A stretch of 31,213 nucleotides of DNA from Amphiplicatus sp046296195 (lineage in GTDB: Bacteria; Pseudomonadota; Alphaproteobacteria; Caulobacterales; Parvularculaceae): assembly GCA_046296195.1 (NCBI GenBank), contig JBKBLR010000033.1, positions 1 through 31,213 on the forward strand. Direction: 5' to 3'. Position 1 is the stretch's first letter; every line of letters starts with the position of its first letter. A model generated the notes under the pieces. That model worked only from the letters and a program-made list of their open reading frames with translations. It searched no databases and was not told where the DNA came from. Of the stretch, positions 9,176 to 16,187 are shown in pieces. The translations under genes and the position numbers were made by a program.

Positions 9176-9964
9176 TCAGAGCGAGGCGAGCTGCGATTCG
9201 CTGACGACGCGCTCGAACGGCTCCTGATCATTCTTGATCCGGTATTGCAGCTTGCCCCCGGCGGCGGGCGGCAGCGCCGCCGTCACCCGATAGGCGACGC
9301 CGTGCTTGAACCACATGCCGGAGGTCGAGACGACCTTCACCGAATCGCCGATGGCGAAGCGGTGGCGTTCAACGGGCTCCGGCGGACGCACGCGGATCGG
9401 ATCAATCCGCGGGCCGGCGAATTTCGCCGGCGCGGCCTTGTTGTGCCGTGCGGCGGCGGCGGCGATGAGCGCGCGGCGTTTGTCGGCGTCGAAGGCGGCG
9501 CCCTTGGCCTGGCTTGCGGCCTTGAGGCCGGCGATCTTCTTCACCTCAACCGCCTTGACGGCGAGGGGGGCCGCTTTTGCGGCCGGGGCCTTCGCAGCCG
9601 CCGGTTTCGGCGGCTGCGGCGCGGCGGCGGGCTTGGCGGCGGCGCGATCGACGGGCTTTGCCGCAGCGGATTTCACCAGCGCGGGCTCGGCCGACGGTCT
9701 GGCTGCCGCCTTTCTGACAGCGGCGGTTTTCGACGCAGCCTTGCCGACCAGCTTGCTGACGGCGGCGAGTTTCGGGGCGGCCTTGGCGGCGATGCGCTTG
9801 CCGGCGACCGGCTTCGCCGGAGCGCCCTTCGCGGCGGAATTCTTGGCGCCGGCGTTAGCCGCCGATGCCTTCGCCTTCGGCGCGGAAGTTTTGGCCGCCG
9901 GTTTCGCCGGGGCGATCTTGCTCTTGGCGGCCGGCTTTTTTGCCGCCGCAATCTTGGTAGCCAT
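9176..9964 (-). CDS. Histone H1-like Lys/Ala/Pro-rich protein with conserved C-terminal domain
   Basis: The first ~150 of 262 residues are a low-complexity AAK/PAK tail typical of bacterial histone-H1-like proteins, so this part probably binds DNA or other polyanions. The last ~75 residues are different: an ordered basic-aromatic domain (RFAIGDSVKVVSTSGMWF, HGVAYRVTAALP, LQYRIKNDQEPFERVVSESQL). It resembles a small SH3-like domain found in alphaproteobacterial conserved hypotheticals. The ATG at 9964 is chosen because GGAG lies 7-8 bases upstream; a preceding TTG is less likely. A nucleoid or RNA-associated role is inferred from composition only. The gene is divergent from the DUF2178/XRE module. 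Confidence 0.85.
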   Translation of the reverse strand: MATKIAAAKKPAAKSKIAPAKPAAKTSAPKAKASAANAGAKNSAAKGAPAKPVAGKRIAAKAAPKLAAVSKLVGKAASKTAAVRKAAARPSAEPALVKSAAAKPVDRAAAKPAAAPQPPKPAAAKAPAAKAAPLAVKAVEVKKIAGLKAASQAKGAAFDADKRRALIAAAAARHNKAAPAKFAGPRIDPIRVRPPEPVERHRFAIGDSVKVVSTSGMWFKHGVAYRVTAALPPAAGGKLQYRIKNDQEPFERVVSESQLASL

Positions 9965-10178
9965 CAAAATCTCCTTCGCGGTCCCGCGAGGGGTGTCACA
10001 GCCGTCACCGGCTCGGCATGGTTAATGCCCGGTTATCGACGCCACTATACAGCGGAGGCGCGCTTGGCCCAAAGTCTTCCGCAACTGCTCTGCAACATGG
10101 CCCACCGGCGCTGAAAAAGCAAGGGCGCGACCGCCGTAGGTAATCAAAACCCTTTGATTTTCCATCATTTAGGCTCGT

Positions 10179-10200
10179 AATGTCGAAGATATTTGACATT
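10179..10200. promoter_or_regulatory. Operator candidate O1 (AATGTC-N10-GACATT)
   Basis: A 22-bp perfect inverted repeat with 6-bp arms. It overlaps the -35 hexamer of the promoter at 10193-10221. A second, near-identical 22-bp site is centred 38 bp downstream. The XRE-family repressor at 10932 is the obvious candidate ligand. Confidence 0.6.
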
Positions 10201-10221
10201 GGACGGAGCAGCGCCTAATGT
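10193..10221 (+). promoter_or_regulatory. Strong sigma-70-type promoter TTGACA-N17-TAATGT
   Basis: The perfect -35 TTGACA (10193-10198), a 17-bp spacer and the -10-like TAATGT (10216-10221) place a start near 10228. That is 24 bases before the ATG at 10252, which has a GGGAGGG Shine-Dalgarno sequence. The promoter would drive the DUF2178-like gene and perhaps the XRE regulator. Confidence 0.7.
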
Positions 10222-10238
10222 AAAAGTTGTTGGACATT
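10217..10238. promoter_or_regulatory. Operator candidate O2 (AATGTA-N10-GACATT)
   Basis: Same length and outer half-sites as O1, with one imperfect arm position. It overlaps the -10 element and the predicted transcription start, so occupancy would block initiation. With O1 it brackets the core promoter, which fits autoregulation by the downstream XRE protein. Confidence 0.55.
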
Positions 10239-10251
10239 TCGGGAGGGACGT

Positions 10252-10719
10252 ATGGGGTCAATCACACGCACCGAGTGGGAAGTCTGGGGCTCGCACATCC
10301 TGCTGGCCGCCGTCTATTGGTGATTCCAGATGCGCATGCTCGACGGCTTCACCATCGTCGACCAGTCCGCGGGAAAACTCCTTGGCGTCTTCTTCGTCGT
10401 TATCGCGGCAACAACTGTCGCGGAAATTCTGATCTCGGTTGTCGGGCCAGCCGGGCGCAAGGTCGCCAAGGACGAGCGCGATCACGCGATCGAGGCGCGC
10501 GCGAGCCAGAACGAACGCCTGTTCCTCATCGTGGCCATGTATGTGCTCATCTGGCAGGCGCTCTGGGAAGGCGCCATCGTCGGCCATATGTTCCCGAAGA
10601 TCGACCTGACGCGCCTGCCGGTCCTCTTTTTCTGGCTGCTCACGATCCTGTTCGCCGGCGAGATAATCAAACGGATCTCGACGATCTGGCTTTACCGAAC
10701 CCAGAGCGTCGCCGGCTAG
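10252..10719 (+). pseudogene. DUF2178-like membrane protein gene interrupted by an in-frame TGA
   Basis: From the well-placed ATG at 10252 (GGGAGGGACGT upstream) the frame reads MGSITRTEWEVWGSHILLAAVYW, meets TGA at 10321-10323, and continues in the same frame FQMRMLDGFTIVDQSAG to the stop at 10719. The segment before the TGA looks like the first transmembrane helix of this family. The part after it contains three further helices and the family-like charged motif KDERDHAIEARASQNE. Such small membrane proteins commonly sit beside an XRE regulator, as here (10932). Either a TGG-to-TGA nonsense change has inactivated the gene, or translation restarts at ATG 10330, giving a 129-residue protein lacking its first helix. 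The DUF assignment is by recall and moderate in certainty. Confidence 0.7.
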
Positions 10720-10816
10720 GGCGCCGTGTAAACGAGTGGAACCCGGTTTTTGCAAAATCAGCGCAGCGCCATCGGCCGGAGATTGCAGGCGGCGCGCCGT
10801 AATCGACTGATACGTG

Positions 10817-10846
10817 CTTTCAGTGATGGAAACCGGTCACTGAAAG
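10817..10846. repeat. Perfect 10-bp inverted repeat upstream of the XRE gene
   Basis: Arms CTTTCAGTGA (10817-10826) and TCACTGAAAG (10837-10846) flank a 10-base centre. There is no T tract, so a rho-independent terminator is unlikely. It could be an operator or an RNA hairpin in the 212-base gap between the membrane gene and the XRE gene. Confidence 0.5.
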
Positions 10847-10931
10847 GCGTCCTCGCTTCGCTGCGGGCGCGCGGTCGCGCTTGCCAGGTTGCGAGGAGTC
10901 AAGATCATTGCAACTTGGTATGAGCGTTTAG

Positions 10932-11150
10932 GTGGGCGCGGGCAAGGGCAGGGTTGTCAATGCGATCCGCGCGCTCAGGACAGCGCGCGGCCTGACGCAG
11001 GCCGAGCTCGCCGACGCCGCCGGCGCGACGCGCCAGACCATCATCGCCGTCGAGGCGGGGAAATATTCGCCCTCGCTCGAGCTCGCCTTCCGCATCGCGC
11101 GTGTGCTCGATGCGCCCTTCGAGACGGTTTTCAACTATGTCGCTGATTAG
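10932..11150 (+). CDS. Small XRE-family (Cro/CI-type) transcriptional regulator
   Basis: A 72-residue protein that is almost entirely one helix-turn-helix domain: IRALRTARGLTQAELADAAG, then the recognition helix TRQTIIAVEAGKYSPSLELAFRIAR, then a VLDAPFETVF tail. This is the compact YgzD/DUF2178-partner type of XRE regulator. The start is the GTG at 10932; no strong Shine-Dalgarno sequence is visible, so the N-terminal 8-10 residues are uncertain. By analogy with sister modules it probably represses the upstream membrane gene through the paired operators at 10179-10238. A hairpin at 11155-11174 follows. Confidence 0.88.
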   Translation: MGAGKGRVVNAIRALRTARGLTQAELADAAGATRQTIIAVEAGKYSPSLELAFRIARVLDAPFETVFNYVAD

Positions 11151-11151
11151 A

Positions 11152-11196
11152 GCGGCGTGCGCAAAAGCGCACGCGGTTTTGCGCAAAAAACGCCGC
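11152..11196 (+). terminator. Hairpin terminator after the XRE gene
   Basis: GCGTGCGC (11155-11162), loop AAAA, GCGCACGC (11167-11174), then GGTTTT. An outer GCGGCGT/ACGCCGC pairing (11152-11158 with 11190-11196) could extend or compete with it. Confidence 0.6.
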
Positions 11197-11203
11197 GACA
11201 ATC

Positions 11204-11238
11204 AAAAACTTGATCGAGCGCCCTGATTCCGGATCAAG
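11204..11238 (-). terminator. Terminator of the DUF1704 gene (minus strand)
   Basis: On the minus strand CTTGATC (11238-11232) pairs with GATCAAG (11215-11209) and is followed by TTTTT (11208-11204). It overlaps the stop codon of the metallopeptidase gene, giving a compact rho-independent terminator. Confidence 0.6.
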
Positions 11239-12571
11239 GCGCGACGATCTCGCCGAACAGCGGCTCATATTTCGCAACGACGGCGCCGAGATTGATTTCG
11301 TTCAAGAATGTCGAATAGGCGAGATAGGAGAGAAGATAGCGCAGATCCGTCGCCCAGGGCGGCATGAAGCGCGGCGCATGGATGAGGCCTTCCTCGTGGA
11401 GGACCTTCATCGCCGCGAGATCGGCGAGATCGATTTTTCCGACGAAGAGCAGGCGGATATAGGCCGCATCGCCGGTCTTCACCGCCGCGCGCAGAAAATT
11501 GTGCACTTCAAGAAGGCCGCCGAGATAAATGGAATCCTTGGTGAATGGCGCGCCGCCCGACATGACGCCGCCGCGAAAGACGCGCCGCGCGTTCTCGAAC
11601 GCCTCGAAGGGCGGATCTTCGGGCCCGCGCTCGCGGAAGAAGCGGTAGACCTCGATGAAATCGGCGCCGCGCTCGGCCATGTCGATGGCGATGACGCGGT
11701 CGGCGAGGCGCCGGAACCGCCGCGGATCGAGCGCGCCCGAAATGAATTCGGCGAAGACGGCGAGCCCTTCCTGCGTCCTGGCGTTGCCAGGATGGCTCTC
11801 CGCGAGCAGCGGGAAATTCGCCTGCGCCTGACCGTTCTTTCCCGTCGCGATATGGACGAAGGCTTCGTGCTGCAGCAGCTGCGCGACGTCGAGATCGGAG
11901 AACATCGCGTCTTCGCGCAGCTTGATATAGTCGCGCCCCGCCGCCGCCTTGCCGGAAACATTGCGCGTCACCTCGACGCGCGGGGGCTCGGCGCCGAAAT
12001 GCTGCGGCAGCGCCGCGTCGAGGCGGCGCTTGATCGCGTGCGCGTCCAGCACTTCCGGCGGCTCGAGCCGCATGCCGCCTTCAAGCTCGGCGAGCAGCGC
12101 GTCGAGACGCAAAGCGAGGTCGAGCGCCGAGCGCTTGCCGTCGGCGATCGGCGAGCCCGGGGCGCCATAAAGCGCGACCGAATGGCGATGGAAGTCTCGC
12201 GTGCCGACGGCGGACAGCAGCGCGGCGGTCGTTTCGGTGGTGTCTGCAAATCGCGACAACCAGTCATGGACGGGGCTCGATCCCGCGATGAGCGCGCGCG
12301 CCGCCGCGATCCGTTCGCGCGACGCGGCGGGGTCGACATTGGGGTAGGACGGCGCCGGCAGTCGCACCGCGCCCGCTTTCAGGAAGGCGTCGCCGACCGA
12401 CCGGTCCCAGCTGAGGGTGCGCAGGACCGGCAGGCGTTCCTCCGCCTCGAGGAGGAGCGCCGCCGCCTTTTTGAGCCTGGTCAGTTCCGCCGCCGAAAAC
12501 GCCGCCATGCCGCCTGAAAGTATTTGCTTCGGACCGGTGAACCCGAACGCCCTTTCCAGCGACCTTATCAT
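11234..12571 (-). CDS. DUF1704 / MATCAP-like metallopeptidase (flavohaemoglobin expression-modulating QEGLA motif family)
   Basis: The 445-residue protein carries the family's signature: an HExxxH zinc motif LLQHEAFVH (H235, E236, H240) followed by TQEGLAVFAEF (Gln267-Glu268) about 30 residues later. It also has the TRNVSGKAAAGRDYIKLRED strand region before the motif. The eukaryotic relatives MATCAP/KIAA0895 are tubulin carboxypeptidases; bacterial members are often annotated as flavohaemoglobin expression modulators with unknown substrate. The first ATG (12571) has no good ribosome-binding site; ATG 12508 (starting MAAFSAAEL) with CAGGCGGC upstream is an equally good start. It stands alone on the minus strand with its own terminator. 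Confidence 0.9.
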   Translation of the reverse strand: MIRSLERAFGFTGPKQILSGGMAAFSAAELTRLKKAAALLLEAEERLPVLRTLSWDRSVGDAFLKAGAVRLPAPSYPNVDPAASRERIAAARALIAGSSPVHDWLSRFADTTETTAALLSAVGTRDFHRHSVALYGAPGSPIADGKRSALDLALRLDALLAELEGGMRLEPPEVLDAHAIKRRLDAALPQHFGAEPPRVEVTRNVSGKAAAGRDYIKLREDAMFSDLDVAQLLQHEAFVHIATGKNGQAQANFPLLAESHPGNARTQEGLAVFAEFISGALDPRRFRRLADRVIAIDMAERGADFIEVYRFFRERGPEDPPFEAFENARRVFRGGVMSGGAPFTKDSIYLGGLLEVHNFLRAAVKTGDAAYIRLLFVGKIDLADLAAMKVLHEEGLIHAPRFMPPWATDLRYLLSYLAYSTFLNEINLGAVVAKYEPLFGEIVAP

Positions 12572-12633
12572 TGAAGGCGTAAAGATTGGGATCCGCGGAC
12601 GCGCTGCGGACCCACGCCCCGACGGAGGCGTCG

Positions 12634-12957
12634 ATGAGGAGATTTCTGCTCGCTTTTGGCTTTCTGTCGGTCGCCGGCAGCCTGATCGACGCGGCGATCA
12701 CGCTCCTCCTCGTCGGCTTCATCGCGGTCGGCGCCTCGCCCGCCGATCTGTCGGTCGATGACCATGTGAAGGAGCATCTTCCCTTTCTTTACTGGGCCCG
12801 CGATGTCGCCGAGGCGGTTTTTGCCGACCCGTTCGTCCTCTGGCTCTTCGCCCTGCCGGCGCTCCTCTTCTTTCCGGCGCGCCTCCTGGTCAGCGCCATC
12901 CTCGGCGGCTGGGCGCTGAAGGCGGCGCGCCGTATGAGCTCTGGCGTGCCGGCGTGA
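12634..12957 (+). CDS. Small inner-membrane protein upstream of an ECF sigma gene
   Basis: 107 residues with two clear hydrophobic segments (about 3-31 and 65-93) separated by an acidic loop (SVDDHVKEHLPF). The ATG at 12634 is preceded by GGAGG; the frame is open further upstream but lacks a ribosome-binding site there. No family is recognised. It ends 7 bases before the ECF sigma factor, so it is probably the first gene of a three-gene operon with the sigma factor and the membrane protein at 13515. It could be a sensor or simply a target; nothing in the sequence decides this. Confidence 0.75.
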   Translation: MRRFLLAFGFLSVAGSLIDAAITLLLVGFIAVGASPADLSVDDHVKEHLPFLYWARDVAEAVFADPFVLWLFALPALLFFPARLLVSAILGGWALKAARRMSSGVPA

Positions 12958-12964
12958 GGGCCGA

Positions 12965-13528
12965 ATGCGCGGCGAGGATCGCCTCATCGATGACTATCTC
13001 GCGGCGGCGGCGCGCGCGGGCGACCGAACGGCGTTCAACGCGCTGGCGCAGCGATGGCAAGCGCGGATCGTCCGTCATGCCTGGCGCCTCACCGGCGATG
13101 CCGAAGCCGCGCGTGACATCGCGCAGGACGCCTGGGGCGCGATCACGCGCGGCCTCGCCCGGCTCGACGACACCACTGCGTTTCCGGCTTTCGCCTTCCG
13201 CATCGTCACACGCCGGGCGGCGGACCACATTCGCACCCGCCGCCGCCAGCGCGCGCTTGATGCGGCGCTCGTGGCCGAGCCGACCGAGGTCGCTGAATTG
13301 AGCGACGCGGCGGCGTCGGCGGGCGCGTTGCAGAAGGCGATGGCGGCCTTGCCGCCCGACCAGCGCGCGGCGATCGCGCTTTTCTATCTCGAGGATCTGA
13401 GCGTTGCGGAAATCGCCGCGGCGCTTTGCATCCCGGCGGGCACGGTGAAGACGCGGCTGATGGCCGCCCGCGACAAACTGAAAGCCGCATTTGGCGTTGA
13501 GAAGGAGACAGTCGATGAGCAAGCTTGA
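12965..13528 (+). CDS. ECF-type RNA polymerase sigma factor
   Basis: 187 residues with sigma-70 region 2 (FNALAQRWQARIVRHAWRLTG, then EAARDIAQDAWGAI and FPAFAFRIVTRRAADHIR) and region 4 (MAALPPDQRAAIALFYLEDL, SVAEIAAALCIPAGTVKTRL). There is no extra C-terminal domain. Region 4 overlaps the ends expected for ECF sigmas that read a -35 and -10 pair upstream of their own operon. The 3' end overlaps the next gene by 14 bases, a sign of coupled translation. The downstream product has no zinc-binding anti-sigma motif, so control may be through a membrane partner of another type. Confidence 0.93.
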   Translation: MRGEDRLIDDYLAAAARAGDRTAFNALAQRWQARIVRHAWRLTGDAEAARDIAQDAWGAITRGLARLDDTTAFPAFAFRIVTRRAADHIRTRRRQRALDAALVAEPTEVAELSDAAASAGALQKAMAALPPDQRAAIALFYLEDLSVAEIAAALCIPAGTVKTRLMAARDKLKAAFGVEKETVDEQA

Positions 13529-13883
13529 CCAGATGATCGAAGACGCACTCGGCGCCGAGGATCGCGCGCTCTTCGCCCGCTTTGGCGATCAGGGCCTCGT
13601 CGGCGAAATCGGCGGCCTCTTTTCCGGAAAGACAGGATGGTGGGTCGTGCTGACGAGCCTCGTCCAGATCGCGCTTTTTGCCGGCGCGCTCTACGCGGCC
13701 ATGCAGTTCCTGACGCTTGACGACCCGGTGCTCGTCATCCGCTGGGGAATCGCGGCCGCCGTCTGGTTCATGGCGATGAGCGTCATCAAACTCATGCACT
13801 GGCAGCAGATGCAAGCGAACCGCGTCATCCGCGAGGTGAAGCGCCTGCAGCTTCAACTCGCGCGCGGTCAATCATCGGTCTGA
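13515..13883 (+). CDS. Membrane protein coupled to the ECF sigma factor (DUF6768-like)
   Basis: 122 residues. It has a soluble acidic N-terminus (SKLDQMIEDALGAEDRALFARFGDQG), two transmembrane helices (about 40-65 and 77-95), and a basic helical tail (QMQANRVIREVKRLQLQLAR). The ATG at 13515 lies inside the end of the sigma gene, with AAGGAG upstream, so translation is coupled. Proteins of this shape follow ECF sigma genes in many Alphaproteobacteria and are annotated DUF6768 (from memory). A role as anti-sigma factor or sigma-linked sensor is inferred from position only. Its 3' end overlaps the convergent gene at 13868 by 16 bases. Confidence 0.8.
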   Translation: MSKLDQMIEDALGAEDRALFARFGDQGLVGEIGGLFSGKTGWWVVLTSLVQIALFAGALYAAMQFLTLDDPVLVIRWGIAAAVWFMAMSVIKLMHWQQMQANRVIREVKRLQLQLARGQSSV

Positions 13884-14329
13884 CCCCGCTCCATCCGCGC
13901 GAGATCGGGCGCCAGCCATCCCCGCCGCGCCTCCACCGAGAACAAGCGCTCGCGCGAGTAGTGGCGCAGCGGAAAATCGGGCGCGGCGAGGGGCGAGGCG
14001 AGCAGCCGCGTCGCCCGCAAGCCGAGACCCTCGCCCGAAAAAGGCTCGAGAAATTCGTCGATGGCGCGCAGGAAGAAGAGCGTGATCGTGTGATGATAGC
14101 CTTGGGTGTCGTCATTCACGCCGCCGACGCTTTCATTGTAGGCGCGGATGAGGCGAGGTGCGGCGGCATCCGCCCCGGTGAGCCCTTCTCGGTCGAGAAG
14201 GGCGGTCGCAAAAACGAGATGGGCGGGATGCGTCCATTCGGGTTTCGGCAGCGTTCGGGCTCGAACGCCGTCGAAGATGTGTGCGACCATGGCGTCTGTG
14301 ACGCGGTCGCCGGCGCGGATGGGAGTCAT
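13868..14329 (-). CDS. Conserved hypothetical protein with WTHPAHL motif
   Basis: 153 residues from the ATG at 14329. An upstream in-frame start at 14416 adds a low-complexity tail and is less likely. Distinctive motifs are PKPEWTHPAHLVFA, IRAYNESVGGVNDDTQGYHHTIT and ARRGWLAPDLARME. This pattern (WTH-AHL ... YN--G--N---GYH-T-T ... LFS-EAR-GW--PDL) recurs in short proteobacterial proteins without known function. The conserved His residues suggest a metal or cofactor site, but this is inference. It is convergent with the ECF operon and overlaps it by 16 bases. Confidence 0.8.
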   Translation of the reverse strand: MTPIRAGDRVTDAMVAHIFDGVRARTLPKPEWTHPAHLVFATALLDREGLTGADAAAPRLIRAYNESVGGVNDDTQGYHHTITLFFLRAIDEFLEPFSGEGLGLRATRLLASPLAAPDFPLRHYSRERLFSVEARRGWLAPDLARMERGQTDD

Positions 14330-14440
14330 GATGGTCTCTGATAATGGAGCGACAAAAAGTGATGAAGTCGCCGCTTTTGCCGGGGCGCGGTCAGGATTGC
14401 CGACGCTGTCGCTCAAGCAACATCATCGCGTCGTTCTCGG

Positions 14441-15349
14441 CTAGAATGTCGCTGAAAACAAGGGCCGGTCGGGGCCGACGCCAGCGCGCTTCATGCCCTC
14501 GGAGTTCCAGGCGAAAGCGATTTCACCCTCGCGGCTCACCGCGATGACGCCGCCATGCCCGCCCTGCCGCGCAACGTCCTTGATGAGCCCCTGCGCGGCA
14601 TGTTGCAGGTCCGCGCCCTGATAGCGCACGCGGCTGGCGACATCCTGCGCCCCGCCGGCGAGAATGAAATATTCGCCGAGGCCGGTGCAGGAAGCGCCGA
14701 CATATTCATCGGCCCAGGTTCCAGAGCCGATCAGCGGCGTGTCGCCGACGCGGCCCTCGACCTTGCCGAAGACGCCGCCTGTCGAGGTCGCCGCGGCGAT
14801 GCGCCCGAAGAGGTCGAGCGCGACGGCGCCGACGGTGCCGTGGCTGAGTTCGTTCTCACGCATCTCCTCCGCGCTGACGCCGACTGGCGTGATGTAATAG
14901 CTCGCAGGATCGGGAATGAACTCCATGTTCCGGGCGCGGCAGAAATTCTCCGCCCCGCGTCCGGCGATGAGGACATGCGGCGTCGTCTCCATGACGGCGC
15001 GCGCGGCGCGGATAGGGCTCTTGAGATTGGGAACCGCGGCGACGGCGCCGGCGCGGCGGCGTTCCGGCGCGTCGTCGCCCGGAAGGCCGCCCTCCATGAT
15101 CGAGGCGTCGAGCTCGACATAGCCCGCCTTGTTCGGCGCCGAACCGCGTCCGGCGACATAAAGGCCCGAGGCCTCCATCTCCGCCACGAGCTCTTCGACG
15201 ACGTCGAGACCCGTCCGGCCCGCCTTCAGCATCGCCTCGCCGCGCGCGCACAGCATCGCAAGATGGCTTTCGGCCTTCGAATAGTCGCGGCCCTTCTTCG
15301 CGCCGGCCCCGCCGTGGAGCGCCAGCGCGATTTTGCCCGGTTTTGTCAT
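14441..15349 (-). CDS. iaaA: Plant-type L-asparaginase / isoaspartyl peptidase (Ntn hydrolase)
   Basis: This enzyme cleaves L-asparagine or beta-aspartyl (isoaspartyl) dipeptides after autoproteolytic splitting into two chains. It has 302 residues from ATG 15349, chosen because GGAGG lies upstream; a TTG six codons earlier is not used. Landmarks are IALALHGGAGA at the N-terminus, VAGRGSAPNKAGYVELDASIMEG, and the autoprocessing site SHGTVGAVALD. The new N-terminal nucleophile there is Thr172, close to Thr179 of E. coli IaaA. The substrate-binding stretch VGDTPLIGSGTWAD and the GGHGGVIAV segment are intact. Asparaginase and isoaspartyl peptidase cannot be told apart by sequence alone. Confidence 0.94.
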   Translation of the reverse strand: MTKPGKIALALHGGAGAKKGRDYSKAESHLAMLCARGEAMLKAGRTGLDVVEELVAEMEASGLYVAGRGSAPNKAGYVELDASIMEGGLPGDDAPERRRAGAVAAVPNLKSPIRAARAVMETTPHVLIAGRGAENFCRARNMEFIPDPASYYITPVGVSAEEMRENELSHGTVGAVALDLFGRIAAATSTGGVFGKVEGRVGDTPLIGSGTWADEYVGASCTGLGEYFILAGGAQDVASRVRYQGADLQHAAQGLIKDVARQGGHGGVIAVSREGEIAFAWNSEGMKRAGVGPDRPLFSATF

Positions 15350-15464
15350 CGCGAAGAATTCCTCCAAGGCCTCGGGTCATTAAACGCATCCCCGAGCGTA
15401 GCCAATCGCGGCCGGGCCCGATATGGAACGCGGCCGCAGCAATTCTTCGGGAGGCCGGGGCCCC

Positions 15465-16187
15465 ATGACCTTTCTTGCGCTCGTCCGACACGGCCAGAGC
15501 GAGTGGAACCTTCAGAACCGCTTCACCGGTTGGGTCGATGTCGACCTGACCGAACAGGGAAGGCAGGAGGCCGCGCAGTCAGGAAGGCTCCTCAAGGCGA
15601 CCGGCATTCCCTTCACGGGCGCCTATGCCTCGGTGCAGAAGCGCGCGATCCGCACGCTGCACATCGCGCTCGATGAAATGGACCAGCTGTGGCTTCCCGT
15701 GACGAAGGACTGGCGCCTCAACGAGCGCCATTATGGCGGGCTCACCGGCCTCGACAAGAAAGAGACAGCCGACCGGCACGGGCCCGAGCAGGTGAAGATC
15801 TGGCGGCGGAGCTTTGACGTTCCGCCGCCGCCGATCGACCCGTCGAGCCCTTATGATCCGGCGCGCGATCCGCGTTACGCCCAGCTCGGCGACAAGATTC
15901 CAAAAACGGAATCGCTGAAGACGACGCTCGAGCGCGTCGCGCCGCTCTTTGATGAGGAAATCGCACCGCGGCTGAAGCGAGGGGAATCGCTTATCATCGC
16001 GGCGCATGGCAATTCGCTGCGCGCGCTGGTGAAGCTTCTCCTGAAAGTGCCGGACGACAGGATCGTCGAGGTCGAGATCCCGACCGGCAATCCCTTGCTG
16101 TTCGAGTTTGCGCCTGGCTCGCTGACGCCGAAGGCCGCGCGCTATCTCGACGAGGCCCGCGCTACGCCGTTACCGCCGCTCGTCTGA
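15465..16187 (+). CDS. gpmA: 2,3-bisphosphoglycerate-dependent phosphoglycerate mutase
   Basis: Interconverts 3- and 2-phosphoglycerate in glycolysis and gluconeogenesis. The start is ATG 15465 behind GGGAGG, giving 240 residues, slightly shorter than E. coli GpmA (250). The phosphohistidine motif LVRHGQSEWN is at residues 6-15 (H9). NRFTGWVDVDLTEQG, LNERHYGGLTGLDKKETA and the second catalytic His in AAHGNSLRAL are all present. The tail is shorter than in E. coli. It is convergent with the HxlR regulator and overlaps it by 26 bases. Confidence 0.96.
   Translation: MTFLALVRHGQSEWNLQNRFTGWVDVDLTEQGRQEAAQSGRLLKATGIPFTGAYASVQKRAIRTLHIALDEMDQLWLPVTKDWRLNERHYGGLTGLDKKETADRHGPEQVKIWRRSFDVPPPPIDPSSPYDPARDPRYAQLGDKIPKTESLKTTLERVAPLFDEEIAPRLKRGESLIIAAHGNSLRALVKLLLKVPDDRIVEVEIPTGNPLLFEFAPGSLTPKAARYLDEARATPLPPLV

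Noticed and set aside
9134..10114. 326-codon Arg/Gly-rich + strand frame opposite the histone-like gene
   Set aside because: It is the complement of Lys/Ala repeats; low complexity and no start signal.
10321..10323. TGA as a selenocysteine codon
   Set aside because: No downstream hairpin of SECIS type was identified and the family is not a selenoprotein family; a nonsense change is simpler.
11210..12517. 435-codon + strand frame opposite the DUF1704 gene
   Set aside because: Arginine-rich translation typical of an antisense frame; the opposite strand has clear catalytic motifs.
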